This document shows, in pieces, positions 6,907 through 14,288 of a stretch of 17,090 nt of DNA. The first letter of the stretch is position 1. Each line of letters begins with the position of its first letter. The notes beneath the pieces were generated by a model, which did not search any database, was not told the DNA's origin, and saw nothing but the letters and a program-made list of their open reading frames with translations. Both the position numbers and the translations under genes were made by a program. The stretch is from CAZAKZ01 sp964485695. GTDB taxonomy: Bacteria > Planctomycetota > JAFGQW01. The stretch spans positions 1-17,090 of the forward strand of contig CAZAKZ010000121.1 in assembly GCA_964485695.1 (NCBI GenBank). Reading direction: 5' to 3'.

Positions 6907-8067
6907 TCACCCGCCGAATGCCAGGCACAACCAGACCTTGACGCCGATGTCCAGGGCGTCCTCGTCCACGCGGAACCGGGGATGGTGGCAGAGGTGTTCG
7001 ATGCCCTTGTCCGGGTTCCGGTTCCCCAGGAAGAGAAAGGCCCCCGGTATCTTATCCAGGTAGTAGGCGAAGTCCTCGCCGCCCAGGGAAGGCTGAACGT
7101 CGTGGGTCACAGGTACCCGTCCGGCGAGGGCCCCTTTCACGATGTCACATGTCTCGGCGTCGTTCACGAGCACCGGATACCCGTCGACGATTTCCACCTC
7201 AGCCTCCATGGCAAAGGCGTACGCCATGCGCTGTGTCACTTCCCGGAGACGCCCGCGGACGACGTCTCCCACCTCCCGGCGAAAGGACCGGATTGTCCCG
7301 CGCACCACGGCCTGTTTCGGTATGACGTTGTCGGCGCTCCCGGCGTGGACCTGGGTGACGCTCAGGACCGCGGCGTCCAGGGGATCCACGTTCCGGGACA
7401 CCACCGTTTGCAAGGCGGTGACGAGTTGCGCCGCCGCGATGACGGGATCGCGAGTCTTGTGGGGCGTCGCCGCGTGGCCGCCCTTTCCAGTGAGAGTGAC
7501 GCCCCAGATGTCGGGCCGAGCCATGGTGGGGCCGACCACGAGACCGACCTGGCCGGTGTCAATGAGGGGCCAGACATGGATGCCGAAGATGCGGTCCACG
7601 CCGTCCAGGCACCCGTCCTCGATCATGGCCGGGGCGCCCCCGGGCATGGCTTCCTCACTGGGCTGGAAGAGGAACCGGAGCGAGCAGGGAACCACGTCCT
7701 TCATCCCGGCCAGAACCCGGGCGGCGCCGAGCAGCATGGCCGTGTGCGCGTCATGGCCGCACATGTGCGCCGCCCCCGGATTCTTGCTCCGGTGGGGCAG
7801 GTCGGACTCCTCGTCCATGGGCAGGGCGTCCATGTCGGCGCGCAGTGCCAGGCGCCGCGCGGCCCCGGGCACTTCCAGGTCCGCGGTCACCCCCGTGCGG
7901 CCGACCCCCTCCCGGACGTCGAGACCGGCGGCGCGCAGCTCCCGGGCCACCAGAGCGGCCGTGCGCACGGTGTCAAAGCCGATCTCGGGATCGGCGTGAA
8001 TGGCTCTTTGCCAGGCCAGAACGCGGTCGCGGATGCCTGAAGCGAGGCCGTTGAGGTCGAGGTTCAT
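6907..8067 (-). CDS. M20 family metallopeptidase / amidohydrolase (N-acyl amino acid hydrolase type)
   Basis: This is a 386-residue cytosolic zinc-type hydrolase of the M20D group, which includes hippurate hydrolases, N-acetyl-amino-acid deacetylases and IAA-amino-acid hydrolases. Visible motifs are RADMDALPM (76-84), the metal ligands Cys103 and His105 in HMCGHDAH, Glu138-Glu139 in FQPSEE, His164 in GIHVWP, then GKGGHAATPH opening the dimerisation domain, GGEDFAYY, and a C-terminal metal His in LCHHPRFRVDED. The length is normal for the family. The frame is open for 47 codons further upstream, but that stretch looks non-coding. The ATG at 8067 has a near-perfect GGAGG 5 bases away and starts the family fold correctly. 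It is a single gene with its own terminator. Its likely role is release of amino acids or similar groups from N-acylated compounds; the substrate cannot be read from sequence. Confidence 0.94.
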   Translation of the reverse strand: MNLDLNGLASGIRDRVLAWQRAIHADPEIGFDTVRTAALVARELRAAGLDVREGVGRTGVTADLEVPGAARRLALRADMDALPMDEESDLPHRSKNPGAAHMCGHDAHTAMLLGAARVLAGMKDVVPCSLRFLFQPSEEAMPGGAPAMIEDGCLDGVDRIFGIHVWPLIDTGQVGLVVGPTMARPDIWGVTLTGKGGHAATPHKTRDPVIAAAQLVTALQTVVSRNVDPLDAAVLSVTQVHAGSADNVIPKQAVVRGTIRSFRREVGDVVRGRLREVTQRMAYAFAMEAEVEIVDGYPVLVNDAETCDIVKGALAGRVPVTHDVQPSLGGEDFAYYLDKIPGAFLFLGNRNPDKGIEHLCHHPRFRVDEDALDIGVKVWLCLAFGG

Positions 8068-8072
8068 GGGGT

Positions 8073-8077
8073 CCTCC
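8073..8077 (-). promoter_or_regulatory. Shine-Dalgarno site fixing the M20 start
   Basis: GGAGG on the minus strand lies 5 bases before the ATG at 8067 and decides against the longer frame that begins at 8208. A TAGAAT hexamer at 8089-8084 could be a -10 box for the same gene, without a recognisable -35. Confidence 0.7.
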
Positions 8078-8231
8078 GGTGGGATTCTACCATACAGCGT
8101 ACCCGGATATCCGCCGGGTCCGGCCGGTGAATCCCGGCAAGCACGTTTTTCATTCCTTTTGCATACTTCCCCGGCCGGATGGAATATGATCCTTTGGAAC
8201 CGGCCCACTGCGTCAAGAAGGGATTATTTTC

Positions 8232-9287
8232 ATGCGTTCAGGATACTGGGTCTGCACCCTCGGGATTCTTCTCTTCCTCGGAACTCCTGGAGAGTTGCAG
8301 CAAACGGCCGGGCCGCCCGGTCAGGTCAAGAAGCAAGCAAAAGAGGCCAGCCGGGAAAGGGTGTGGGAGGGCTATCTGTTCAAGCGCCGGGGCCGCATCC
8401 AGCTGGGCTGGCCGGTCATCGCCATGGGTGTTCTGGCCCAGGATGCCCACGTTCTGGGAAAGGACCTGGCCCGGAAGCTCGAGCCCTTCGTGAGCAACGT
8501 GAAGGGCGATTACTTCTTCTGGAACTACAGCTGGATCGGCCAGGCGAGCAAGAAGGGACTCCCGGATACGTCCGTGGACAGGGTGCCGCGGGTGATGGTG
8601 AGGCTGCGGGGCCGGGTGGTGCGAAGTGATTCAGGCAACAAGCACAGAGATCCCTTCGATTTCACCGGCTCGGGCAGCCGCACCATGGTGGAGGGGAAGA
8701 TCCTCACCCTGGAGTTTCTTCCTGAGTCGTGGCTCCGGACCTGGCAGGAGCTGGTTGCCCTCGACTTCAATCCGTACTGGAAGCAACCGGAAAAGGCCCT
8801 CGAGAAGGATCGCGAGAAGATCCGCATTCTGGCCGGAAAGGTCCTCGCGGTTCTCACCCGCATGAAGCGGATCTCCCGGATCTCGCCCGAGACCCGGAAA
8901 AAGGTGGCGGCGGTGGATCCTGGAGCCCGGGCTGTTTCCCACTACAAGAAGAGCATGGAGAACACCGCCCACCGGTGGCTGGTCAAGATGCGCCTTGAGC
9001 ACGGCCTCGAGCTGGAAGGCCTCGACGCCCTGGGCTCCGTGCCGCCGAGAAGGTGGGATCTCCAGAAGTGGTTCCGCGCGGAGAAGAACAAGACAGCCTT
9101 CTTCGCCCGGGTCCGGGCCTACTTCAAGGGCGACCTGTCCGAGTTGAAGATGCCCTACTATCACCGCATCGGAAACTCCACCACCCTGAAGAGCGTCACG
9201 CTGGATGACGTGCAGGAGAGGTGGACCGAGGAGACGTACGACCGCCACCGGGCCGTGACCCGGGAGATCATGAAAGACGGCCGCTGA
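8232..9287 (+). CDS. Exported protein of unknown function
   Basis: This 351-residue protein begins with a short signal-like segment (MRSGYWVCTLGILLFLGTP) and continues as a hydrophilic, basic, mostly helical chain. It is rich in Trp and Lys/Arg, for example WEGYLFKRRGRIQLGWP near residue 45 and YFFWNYSWIGQ near 95. I recognise no domain, catalytic motif or repeat. The coding call rests on length, the signal-like N-terminus, and codon use like its neighbours; the overlapping frames on both strands read as compositional junk. The Shine-Dalgarno (AAGAAGG) is about 10 bases from the ATG. A TATGAT hexamer at 8185-8190 may be its -10 box. The stop is one base before the GTG of the next gene, so the two are likely translated from one mRNA and may work together at the envelope. 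Confidence 0.8.
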   Translation: MRSGYWVCTLGILLFLGTPGELQQTAGPPGQVKKQAKEASRERVWEGYLFKRRGRIQLGWPVIAMGVLAQDAHVLGKDLARKLEPFVSNVKGDYFFWNYSWIGQASKKGLPDTSVDRVPRVMVRLRGRVVRSDSGNKHRDPFDFTGSGSRTMVEGKILTLEFLPESWLRTWQELVALDFNPYWKQPEKALEKDREKIRILAGKVLAVLTRMKRISRISPETRKKVAAVDPGARAVSHYKKSMENTAHRWLVKMRLEHGLELEGLDALGSVPPRRWDLQKWFRAEKNKTAFFARVRAYFKGDLSELKMPYYHRIGNSTTLKSVTLDDVQERWTEETYDRHRAVTREIMKDGR

Positions 9288-9288
9288 G

Positions 9289-10782
9289 GTGAACCGCAGG
9301 CCCATGCAGTCCTCCGGCAAGATCGCTTCCCCTCTCTGCGCCATCCTCGCTGGCGTCACCGTCATGGCGGTGGAGCTCCTGGCCAGCCGGTGGCTCGCGC
9401 CTGTCTGGGGCTTCACCCTCACCACCTGGACTGTTCTCATCTCGATGACCCTGGTCTGCGGCAGCCTGGGCGCCTGGATGGGAGGCGGGGTCTGCCCGCG
9501 CGTGCAGTCGTGGAAGGCCGTGGGCGCGTGCTTTCTTGCTGCAGGCCTGTGCCTGGCAGGGTGCGGTCTGGCGTATCCCCGTGTCGGCCCGCACCTGGCC
9601 CTTCTTCCCGATGCGCTCGGCCTCGCGCTCTCCACGGCGTTGATCGTCGGCCCGCCCGTCCTTCTGGTGAGCATGGTGTTTCCCCTGGTGGTGCACCTCG
9701 GCCGGGACGGCCGGTGGGTGGGACGCCGAGTCGGGAGGCTGGCGGCCTTCTCGACCCTCGGGAGCCTGGCCGGCACTGTGGTGCCCGGTCTGTGGCTGAT
9801 CCCGTGGCTGGGTGTGCGGGCCTCGGCCCTGGCGGTCGGCGGCCTCCTCGTGGTGGCTGGTGCAATTCTCCTTCTCCGGGGAGGGGGCCTGCGTGGAGCT
9901 GCCCTTCTCGCAATCCTGGCCCTGGGCTGGGTCGCCGGAATCGGTCCGCGTCCTTCCTCGACACCGGGAACCCGCGCCGTTGTCGAGTCTCCCTACGGCC
10001 TCATCGAGCTGGACTGCTCGTACAACAAGGTGACTCTGAGAGTCAACGGGATCGTTCAGTCCCGGTACGAGCCGGCCCGGGTGCAGGAAGGATATCTCCT
10101 CTCGAACCGGAACTACTTCGAGCTCCTGCCCTACCTGCGTCCGGGCCGGTGGCGCACCCTTCACGTCGGCCTCGGCGCCGGCCTGGTGTCCCGGTGTCTT
10201 GCCCTCCGCGGCCTCCGGATCGAGAACGTGGAGGTGAATCCGGCCCTGGCCGCCCTGGTGAGGCGAAACCTGGATTTCCGGGATCCAGTCCTCGTCGGCG
10301 ACGGCCGGCGCATCCTCCGCGGTCTGAAGCGCCGGTACGACTTCATCCTCCTGGACGTGTTCCATGGCGAGAGCCCGGCCGTGCACCTCATGACCTTCGA
10401 GGCCTTCAGCGAGGTGAGGCAGCGGCTCCTGCCGGGCGGCGTGGCGTGCGTGCACCTTATCGGCACCCCGGACTCCAGGGCCACCGCCTCGGTGGCGCGT
10501 ACTCTCGGAGAAACGTTTCCCGAGACCTTCTTCGTCCGGAGCGGTTTCGACCGGGAACTACAGGACCTCTACCTTTTCGCCTCCGACGCGCCCCTCGAGG
10601 TGCCGGCGCACCCGGACCTGATCCGGTGGGGGTGGATGGGCGACGAGGAATTCCGGTCCCGGCCGGAGTTGGGCGAGGTGCTCACCGACGACCGCAACCC
10701 GCTCGAGGTTCTGAATCTGCCCCTGGCGCGGGCGCTCCGGAAGTCACAGTCGCAGTCACCACACCTTTCCGAGATCCACTGA
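9289..10782 (+). CDS. Membrane-anchored spermidine synthase-like protein (fused permease/SAM-fold type)
   Basis: The 497-residue product has about seven hydrophobic helices in residues 12-218, then a soluble Rossmann-like SAM-binding domain of the spermidine synthase family (about 228-470). Its motifs are HVGLGAGLVSR (292-302, nucleotide loop), Glu315 in VEVNP (ribose-binding acid), GDGRR at 337 and YDFILLDVFHGES at 350-362. The tail LTDDRNPLEVL is typical of the group. True aminopropyltransferases have Asp-Ser-x-Asp after the strand; here it is Asp356-Val-Phe-His, so the second catalytic Asp is missing and polyamine synthesis is doubtful. A GTG at 9289 lies one base after the preceding stop. 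An ATG at 9304 is an equally reasonable start. The gene's end overlaps the convergent Uma2 gene by 27 bases. The family is secure; the reaction is unknown. Confidence 0.87.
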   Translation: MNRRPMQSSGKIASPLCAILAGVTVMAVELLASRWLAPVWGFTLTTWTVLISMTLVCGSLGAWMGGGVCPRVQSWKAVGACFLAAGLCLAGCGLAYPRVGPHLALLPDALGLALSTALIVGPPVLLVSMVFPLVVHLGRDGRWVGRRVGRLAAFSTLGSLAGTVVPGLWLIPWLGVRASALAVGGLLVVAGAILLLRGGGLRGAALLAILALGWVAGIGPRPSSTPGTRAVVESPYGLIELDCSYNKVTLRVNGIVQSRYEPARVQEGYLLSNRNYFELLPYLRPGRWRTLHVGLGAGLVSRCLALRGLRIENVEVNPALAALVRRNLDFRDPVLVGDGRRILRGLKRRYDFILLDVFHGESPAVHLMTFEAFSEVRQRLLPGGVACVHLIGTPDSRATASVARTLGETFPETFFVRSGFDRELQDLYLFASDAPLEVPAHPDLIRWGWMGDEEFRSRPELGEVLTDDRNPLEVLNLPLARALRKSQSQSPHLSEIH

Positions 10783-11302
10783 AACGTCCGGGAGACGCGT
10801 GAAGATCACGGTTTCCGTCTGCTTGCCTTTCAGGGCGTAGCGGTCACCCTTCAAGCAATATTGCTCGAGGGTGTGCTCGTCCGGGTCGACCAGCCAGTAT
10901 TCGGGAATGCGGAAGGTCTGATACAGCCTCTTCTTGATCCGTCGGTCTAGGGTCGCCGTGGACTCCGAGAGGATCTCGACCACGAGGTCGGGAACGCCCT
11001 TGATCTTGGCCGGAGTGATGATGTTCCGGTTCTTCGTCAGAACCAGGACGAGGTCGGGCTGTACGATGTCCGAGTCGGAGAGCTGAAGGTCCACTGGTGC
11101 ATTGAAATCTCCCCTGGCCCGGTTCCTCGACCTGGACGTAGAGCTGGAACTTGATCCTGCGGGACAGGGTCTGATGGTAGGTCCCAGGCACAGGATTCAC
11201 GCTGTGCTCTCCATCGATGATCTCGTGGCGCCGCCCGTCCTCTGGAATGCGCTTGTAATCCTCGTATGTGAGCTTGATCCTCGCCCTTGAATCGGCTTCC
11301 AT
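10756..11302 (-). pseudogene. Uma2-family PD-(D/E)XK nuclease gene, interrupted by a one-base frameshift
   Basis: The first frame starts at 11302 and gives a typical Uma2 N-terminus (KLTYEDYKRIPEDGRRHEIIDGE, read in two parts), then loses homology after the residues EEPGQG. The second frame carries the rest: VDLQLSDSDIVQPDLVLVL, PDLVVEILSES, the conserved IPEYWLVDP, and the stop at 10756. Removing one G from the four-G run on the minus strand (CCCC at 11111-11114) joins the halves into about 181 residues, the usual family length, reading GQGDFNAPVDLQLSD at the junction. The core nuclease residues (Asp in QPDL, Glu in VVEIL) lie in the second frame. It is either a recent pseudogene or a sequencing/assembly error. 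Uma2 (DUF820) genes are abundant in some bacterial phyla and their role is unclear. It converges on the gene ending at 10782. Confidence 0.85.
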
Positions 11303-11362
11303 GGCCTGGTATCTCTCTTGATTGACGGTGCTGGAGTATTAATCAGCTTGCCCACTATTTTC

Positions 11363-11391
11363 AGGGTAGAATGCGTTTTTCCACTTGTCAA
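11363..11391 (-). promoter_or_regulatory. Possible promoter of the Uma2 gene
   Basis: On the minus strand a perfect TTGACA (11391-11386) is followed after exactly 17 bases by TACCCT (11368-11363), a poor -10. Transcription would start near 11355 and leave a leader of about 50 bases. The surrounding DNA, 11303-11400, is locally AT-rich as expected for a divergent promoter region. Confidence 0.35.
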
Positions 11392-11432
11392 CATGCTGAT
11401 CCGGTCCCATGAACCAGGAAGGCAGGTGACGC

Positions 11433-12059
11433 GTGACCTGGCGGATCTCGGTGCTTCTGATTCTATTACCGCTGGTCTGGGGATGCTCGACCACGTACTG
11501 GAAACGGACCGACGTGGTGGTGAAGGAAACCCGCATCGTGGCGGAGGTCGAACAGTGGACCTTCGAGGGAGAGCCCAAGGACGCCGGATTCTCGCACCCC
11601 GCCTCGGTGGCCCCGGAAGTCCTGTCCGCCTTTTTCAACCGTCTGAAGTACGAGAATCCACGGTTTCTGCAGAGCGCCTCCCAGGAGCCCGTGGTCCTGC
11701 CGGAGAACGTCGAGGACCTGTCCCTTGCCCTGGCGGACGGCCTGAAGCGATGCGGCCCGGCCCAGCGCATGCGGTTCCGGGTCAGGAACGCGCACCTGAA
11801 GCTCGGCCTGATCCCCACGGGGAAAAAGACCCGGGGCGTGGTCTTCGTGAAGCCGGCGGGTACGCTGAACGTGGCCCTGGACATCGTGGACGACGAGGCG
11901 GACCCCGAATCCCGGGATAATATCTACTATCGGGACTGGGGAGATCCCACGCGCCGCACCCTCAGCACGTACGTCCTGATCTTGCCCGAGGGAGCCAGGC
12001 TCCACCGGAGTCCGGAAGGCCGTACGCATGAACTCTGGATCGTCGTACCCTTGGAGTAG
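11433..12059 (+). CDS. Lipoprotein of unknown function
   Basis: This 208-residue protein starts with a type II signal peptide: MTWRISVLLILLPLVWGC, with Cys18 as the lipidated residue in the lipobox LVWGC. The mature part is mixed alpha/beta with no recognised domain; a beta-rich, lipid-anchored periplasmic domain is the most I can say. The start is GTG, preceded by AGGAAGGCAGG about 6-10 bases upstream, and the lipobox lies at the right distance from it. The gene lies divergent from the Uma2 gene and converges on the kelch gene with an 8-base gap. No terminator is visible between them. The lipoprotein call is secure; the function is unknown. Confidence 0.85.
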   Translation: MTWRISVLLILLPLVWGCSTTYWKRTDVVVKETRIVAEVEQWTFEGEPKDAGFSHPASVAPEVLSAFFNRLKYENPRFLQSASQEPVVLPENVEDLSLALADGLKRCGPAQRMRFRVRNAHLKLGLIPTGKKTRGVVFVKPAGTLNVALDIVDDEADPESRDNIYYRDWGDPTRRTLSTYVLILPEGARLHRSPEGRTHELWIVVPLE

Positions 12060-12067
12060 AATCCACA

Positions 12068-13528
12068 TCACTTCAGGTGGTGGACCGTGCTGAGCCCGTA
12101 CGCCATGGCACTACCACCCTTCAGGGCCTGAACCTCCACCTTCGGGTGCAGCTCGCCAATGGGTCTGAGCAGGGTGGAGCCCGTGGCTGTCAACACCTCC
12201 GCTATCCGGCTCATGATCGGGGGTCCGGAGAACCGGCCCCCGGCCACGAGGATGGAACCGTCGGCCAACACCACGGGATTGAAGCGAAAGCGGCCGATGT
12301 GGAGACGATGGGGCAGGGGATACGACCGGAGCTGGAGGCCGTCGAAGAATTCCATGTCGCGCAAGTTTCCGTTCTGGTCGGCGCCGCTCAGAATCAGGGC
12401 CCGGTACGCATCGAGGCCGATCATGGCATGGCCGCACCGGGGACGGGTCATCTTGCCCCAGGGGTAGAACTTGCGGGTGGAGAGCAGGAAGAGCTCGGCG
12501 TCGTCGCGAACGGCCAGGTTGGCATCCCTGCCGCCGGTGATGAGCACCGCACCCCCGGCCATGGCCAGGCCCGCGGCGTACTGTCGCTGCCGGGCCATAT
12601 CGGGCAGCTTCACGAAGGTCCGGTTCTTCGCGTCGTAGAGCATGGCCCGGGCCGTGGGGCTGTCGGAATGGTCCTGGCTTCCGCCGGCAAGGAGGACGTA
12701 TTCCCTGCCCGTTCCGGGGGCCTTGATCACGGCGGACACCGGATTCTTCAGGAAGTAGGGAACGGCGCCGATGGCCTGGAATTTCCGTGTTTGCGGATTA
12801 TAGATCTCGGCCAGGGGATTGGTTGTGATCGAGTCGCCGCCCACCACCAGGTAGGTGCCGTCGGATAGGGGTTCCATGACGTGTCCGCCGCGTCCCGTGT
12901 TCATCGTTCCCACCAAGGTGGATACGCTCCTCACGGGGTCATACGCATAGGCAGAGCGCCTGTAATAGATGGAGGGGATGGATGGATCCCGGCCTCCGGA
13001 AATCAGCACGGTGCTGTCGGCCAGGGTTACGCGGGCATTGCCGTCCCACGGCTGCACAGGGAAGTCCTTCCGGGCATTCGCCAGGGTGAACTGTCGCGGT
13101 ATCCTGGGGGCGATGAGCCAGGTGCACACGTCGGTGAACAACCAGGTGCTCCCGTCGCTCACGGCGCCCTGGAGGTGGATAGGGAGCCCTACCAGGGATT
13201 TCTCATCGGGCAGGGCGACCTTGTGGATGGCCGTGTTGATCGTTGTGAACGGGCCCGAAGCCAGGATGTGAATGGGGTGGAGGAGCTGTGGTTTCCGGAT
13301 CGTGGAATGGACGCCGTGGGAGAAGGCAATGACATAGGCCTTGAAGGGGGCGATGTTCATGGAGACCGCGATGCTCGTCACCTCTCCGATGGCGCCTCCC
13401 TTGTAGATCCACAGGGAGTGCAGGGGCGGCGGCGGGGGTTGCGCATCCGCGCTGCCGAGGGCGGCAACGGTGAGGGCCAGGATCAGAAGCAGACCTGAAA
13501 AGAGGTGCATGTGGGAATGCGATGGCAT
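12068..13528 (-). CDS. Exported kelch-repeat (galactose-oxidase-like beta-propeller) protein
   Basis: The 486-residue product has a signal peptide (hydrophobic core LLLILALTVAALG, probable cleavage after ADA at residue 29). A domain of about 90 residues follows, then about six kelch-type blades. The blade motifs include VLISGGRDPS, YLVVGGDSI, YVLLAGGSQ, VLITGGRDAN, ALILSGADQ and ILVAGGRFS. Each is the strand plus Gly-Gly typical of kelch and galactose-oxidase propellers. The copper-binding set of galactose oxidase is not evident, so binding or scaffolding seems likelier than oxidation. The N-terminal domain (about 38-125, with ALPDEKSLVGLPIHLQGAV) resembles the last domain of the protease at 208-4200. 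The ATG at 13528 has AGGG about 10 bases away; ATG at 13510 is an alternative start. Confidence 0.88.
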   Translation of the reverse strand: MPSHSHMHLFSGLLLILALTVAALGSADAQPPPPPLHSLWIYKGGAIGEVTSIAVSMNIAPFKAYVIAFSHGVHSTIRKPQLLHPIHILASGPFTTINTAIHKVALPDEKSLVGLPIHLQGAVSDGSTWLFTDVCTWLIAPRIPRQFTLANARKDFPVQPWDGNARVTLADSTVLISGGRDPSIPSIYYRRSAYAYDPVRSVSTLVGTMNTGRGGHVMEPLSDGTYLVVGGDSITTNPLAEIYNPQTRKFQAIGAVPYFLKNPVSAVIKAPGTGREYVLLAGGSQDHSDSPTARAMLYDAKNRTFVKLPDMARQRQYAAGLAMAGGAVLITGGRDANLAVRDDAELFLLSTRKFYPWGKMTRPRCGHAMIGLDAYRALILSGADQNGNLRDMEFFDGLQLRSYPLPHRLHIGRFRFNPVVLADGSILVAGGRFSGPPIMSRIAEVLTATGSTLLRPIGELHPKVEVQALKGGSAMAYGLSTVHHLK

Positions 13529-13573
13529 GGCATGACTACCCTGTATCTTCGTGATTGGCGTCCCGGATAGTGC

Positions 13574-13579
13574 AGTATA
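13574..13579 (-). promoter_or_regulatory. Possible -10 element of the kelch gene
   Basis: The minus strand reads TATACT, five of six to consensus, about 45 bases before the ATG at 13528. The -35 region is not convincing. If real, the kelch gene is transcribed separately from the operon that ends at 13620. Confidence 0.3.
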
Positions 13580-13619
13580 CCTCGAATGGCGGAGATGCAG
13601 AAGAGGTCGATCCGGATTC

Positions 13620-14246
13620 TCACACCAGGATCGAACTGATCCCGTGGCAGCAGGACGCGGTACTCACGATGACGGCACTCTCCCGGGCGCTAACCGCGCG
13701 CCTATTCAGGTCCAGGAGGGCTCCGGCAGTGAATCCGCCCACACCGGGCGCCAGCTGCCGGCTTACGAGGACCAGGGAGGGCAGGCCCTGGAAATCCATG
13801 GATTCCAGGATTTCGTGCAGGTGTCGGTCCCGCTGTTGTCCCGCATGGGTGCAAGTCAGGGCTTCCGGCCCCGGACAGTCGGAGGGGCAGATGAAGTCGG
13901 CCAGGCTGGAGAGGACGTCGCCGGTCTTGCCGACCGTCCGGCCCGGGAGGTCGGGCAATACCCGCCACTGCCCTTGCGCCCGGCCCGTCAGGCGCTGCAG
14001 CACCTCGCTCGCGAGGTGGAGGGGCACCGTGGGAACGATCCAGGTTTTTTCCCTGCCGCGCTTCTGCATCAGGGCCACCACGTGTTCGACTCCATCTCCC
14101 ACGACAGCGCGGGCCTCAACGGTTCTCACCCGGTCCGGATCCGCGTCCACGACGACCACCTCGGATTCCGGGAGGCTTGCCAGGCGCGCTGCCGCCAGCC
14201 GGCCGAATCGACCGTGTCCGATGATATGAAACGTCTGTCCTGCCAT
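13620..14246 (-). CDS. Rossmann-fold (TrkA-N-like) NAD-binding protein with a cysteine cluster
   Basis: The 208-residue protein opens with a dinucleotide-binding fold: HIIGHGRFGRLAA (GxGxxG at 10-15) and acidic residues at 34 and 36 ending the second strand (VVVDAD), as in TrkA-N/RCK domains. The second half is distinctive: TWIVPTVPLHLA (68-79), ICPSDCPGPEALTC (Cys120, Cys124, Cys132), SRQLAPGVGGF (162-172) and TASCCHG (Cys199, Cys200). The conserved-looking cysteines suggest a bound metal or iron-sulphur centre. I recall similar stand-alone proteins from sulphate-reducing bacteria, but not a name. The frame runs upstream to a TTG at 14282; the ATG at 14246 starts the fold properly and has a GGACGAG-type ribosome site. 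It is the last gene of a four-gene operon, 42 bases after the permease. The biochemical role is unknown. Confidence 0.82.
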   Translation of the reverse strand: MAGQTFHIIGHGRFGRLAAARLASLPESEVVVVDADPDRVRTVEARAVVGDGVEHVVALMQKRGREKTWIVPTVPLHLASEVLQRLTGRAQGQWRVLPDLPGRTVGKTGDVLSSLADFICPSDCPGPEALTCTHAGQQRDRHLHEILESMDFQGLPSLVLVSRQLAPGVGGFTAGALLDLNRRAVSARESAVIVSTASCCHGISSILV

Positions 14247-14288
14247 GTCTCGTCCATTCAAACCGGAGTGGACCGATTCCAATAGCTG

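Noticed and set aside
6982..8040. 352-residue plus-strand frame across the M20 gene
   Set aside because: It is an antisense shadow of a gene with all metal ligands visible.
8068..8106. Longer M20 start at 8208 adding 47 residues
   Set aside because: The extra residues are Gly/Pro/Arg-rich without family similarity, and a near-perfect GGAGG precedes the ATG at 8067.
9268..10455. 395-residue minus-strand frame across the spermidine synthase-like gene
   Set aside because: Its composition is repetitive and charged without motifs, while the plus strand gives helices and a SAM fold.
12060..12090. Possible terminator between the lipoprotein and kelch genes (CCACATCAC / GTGGTGG)
   Set aside because: Pairing is broken, part of it lies in the kelch coding sequence, and no T-run follows.
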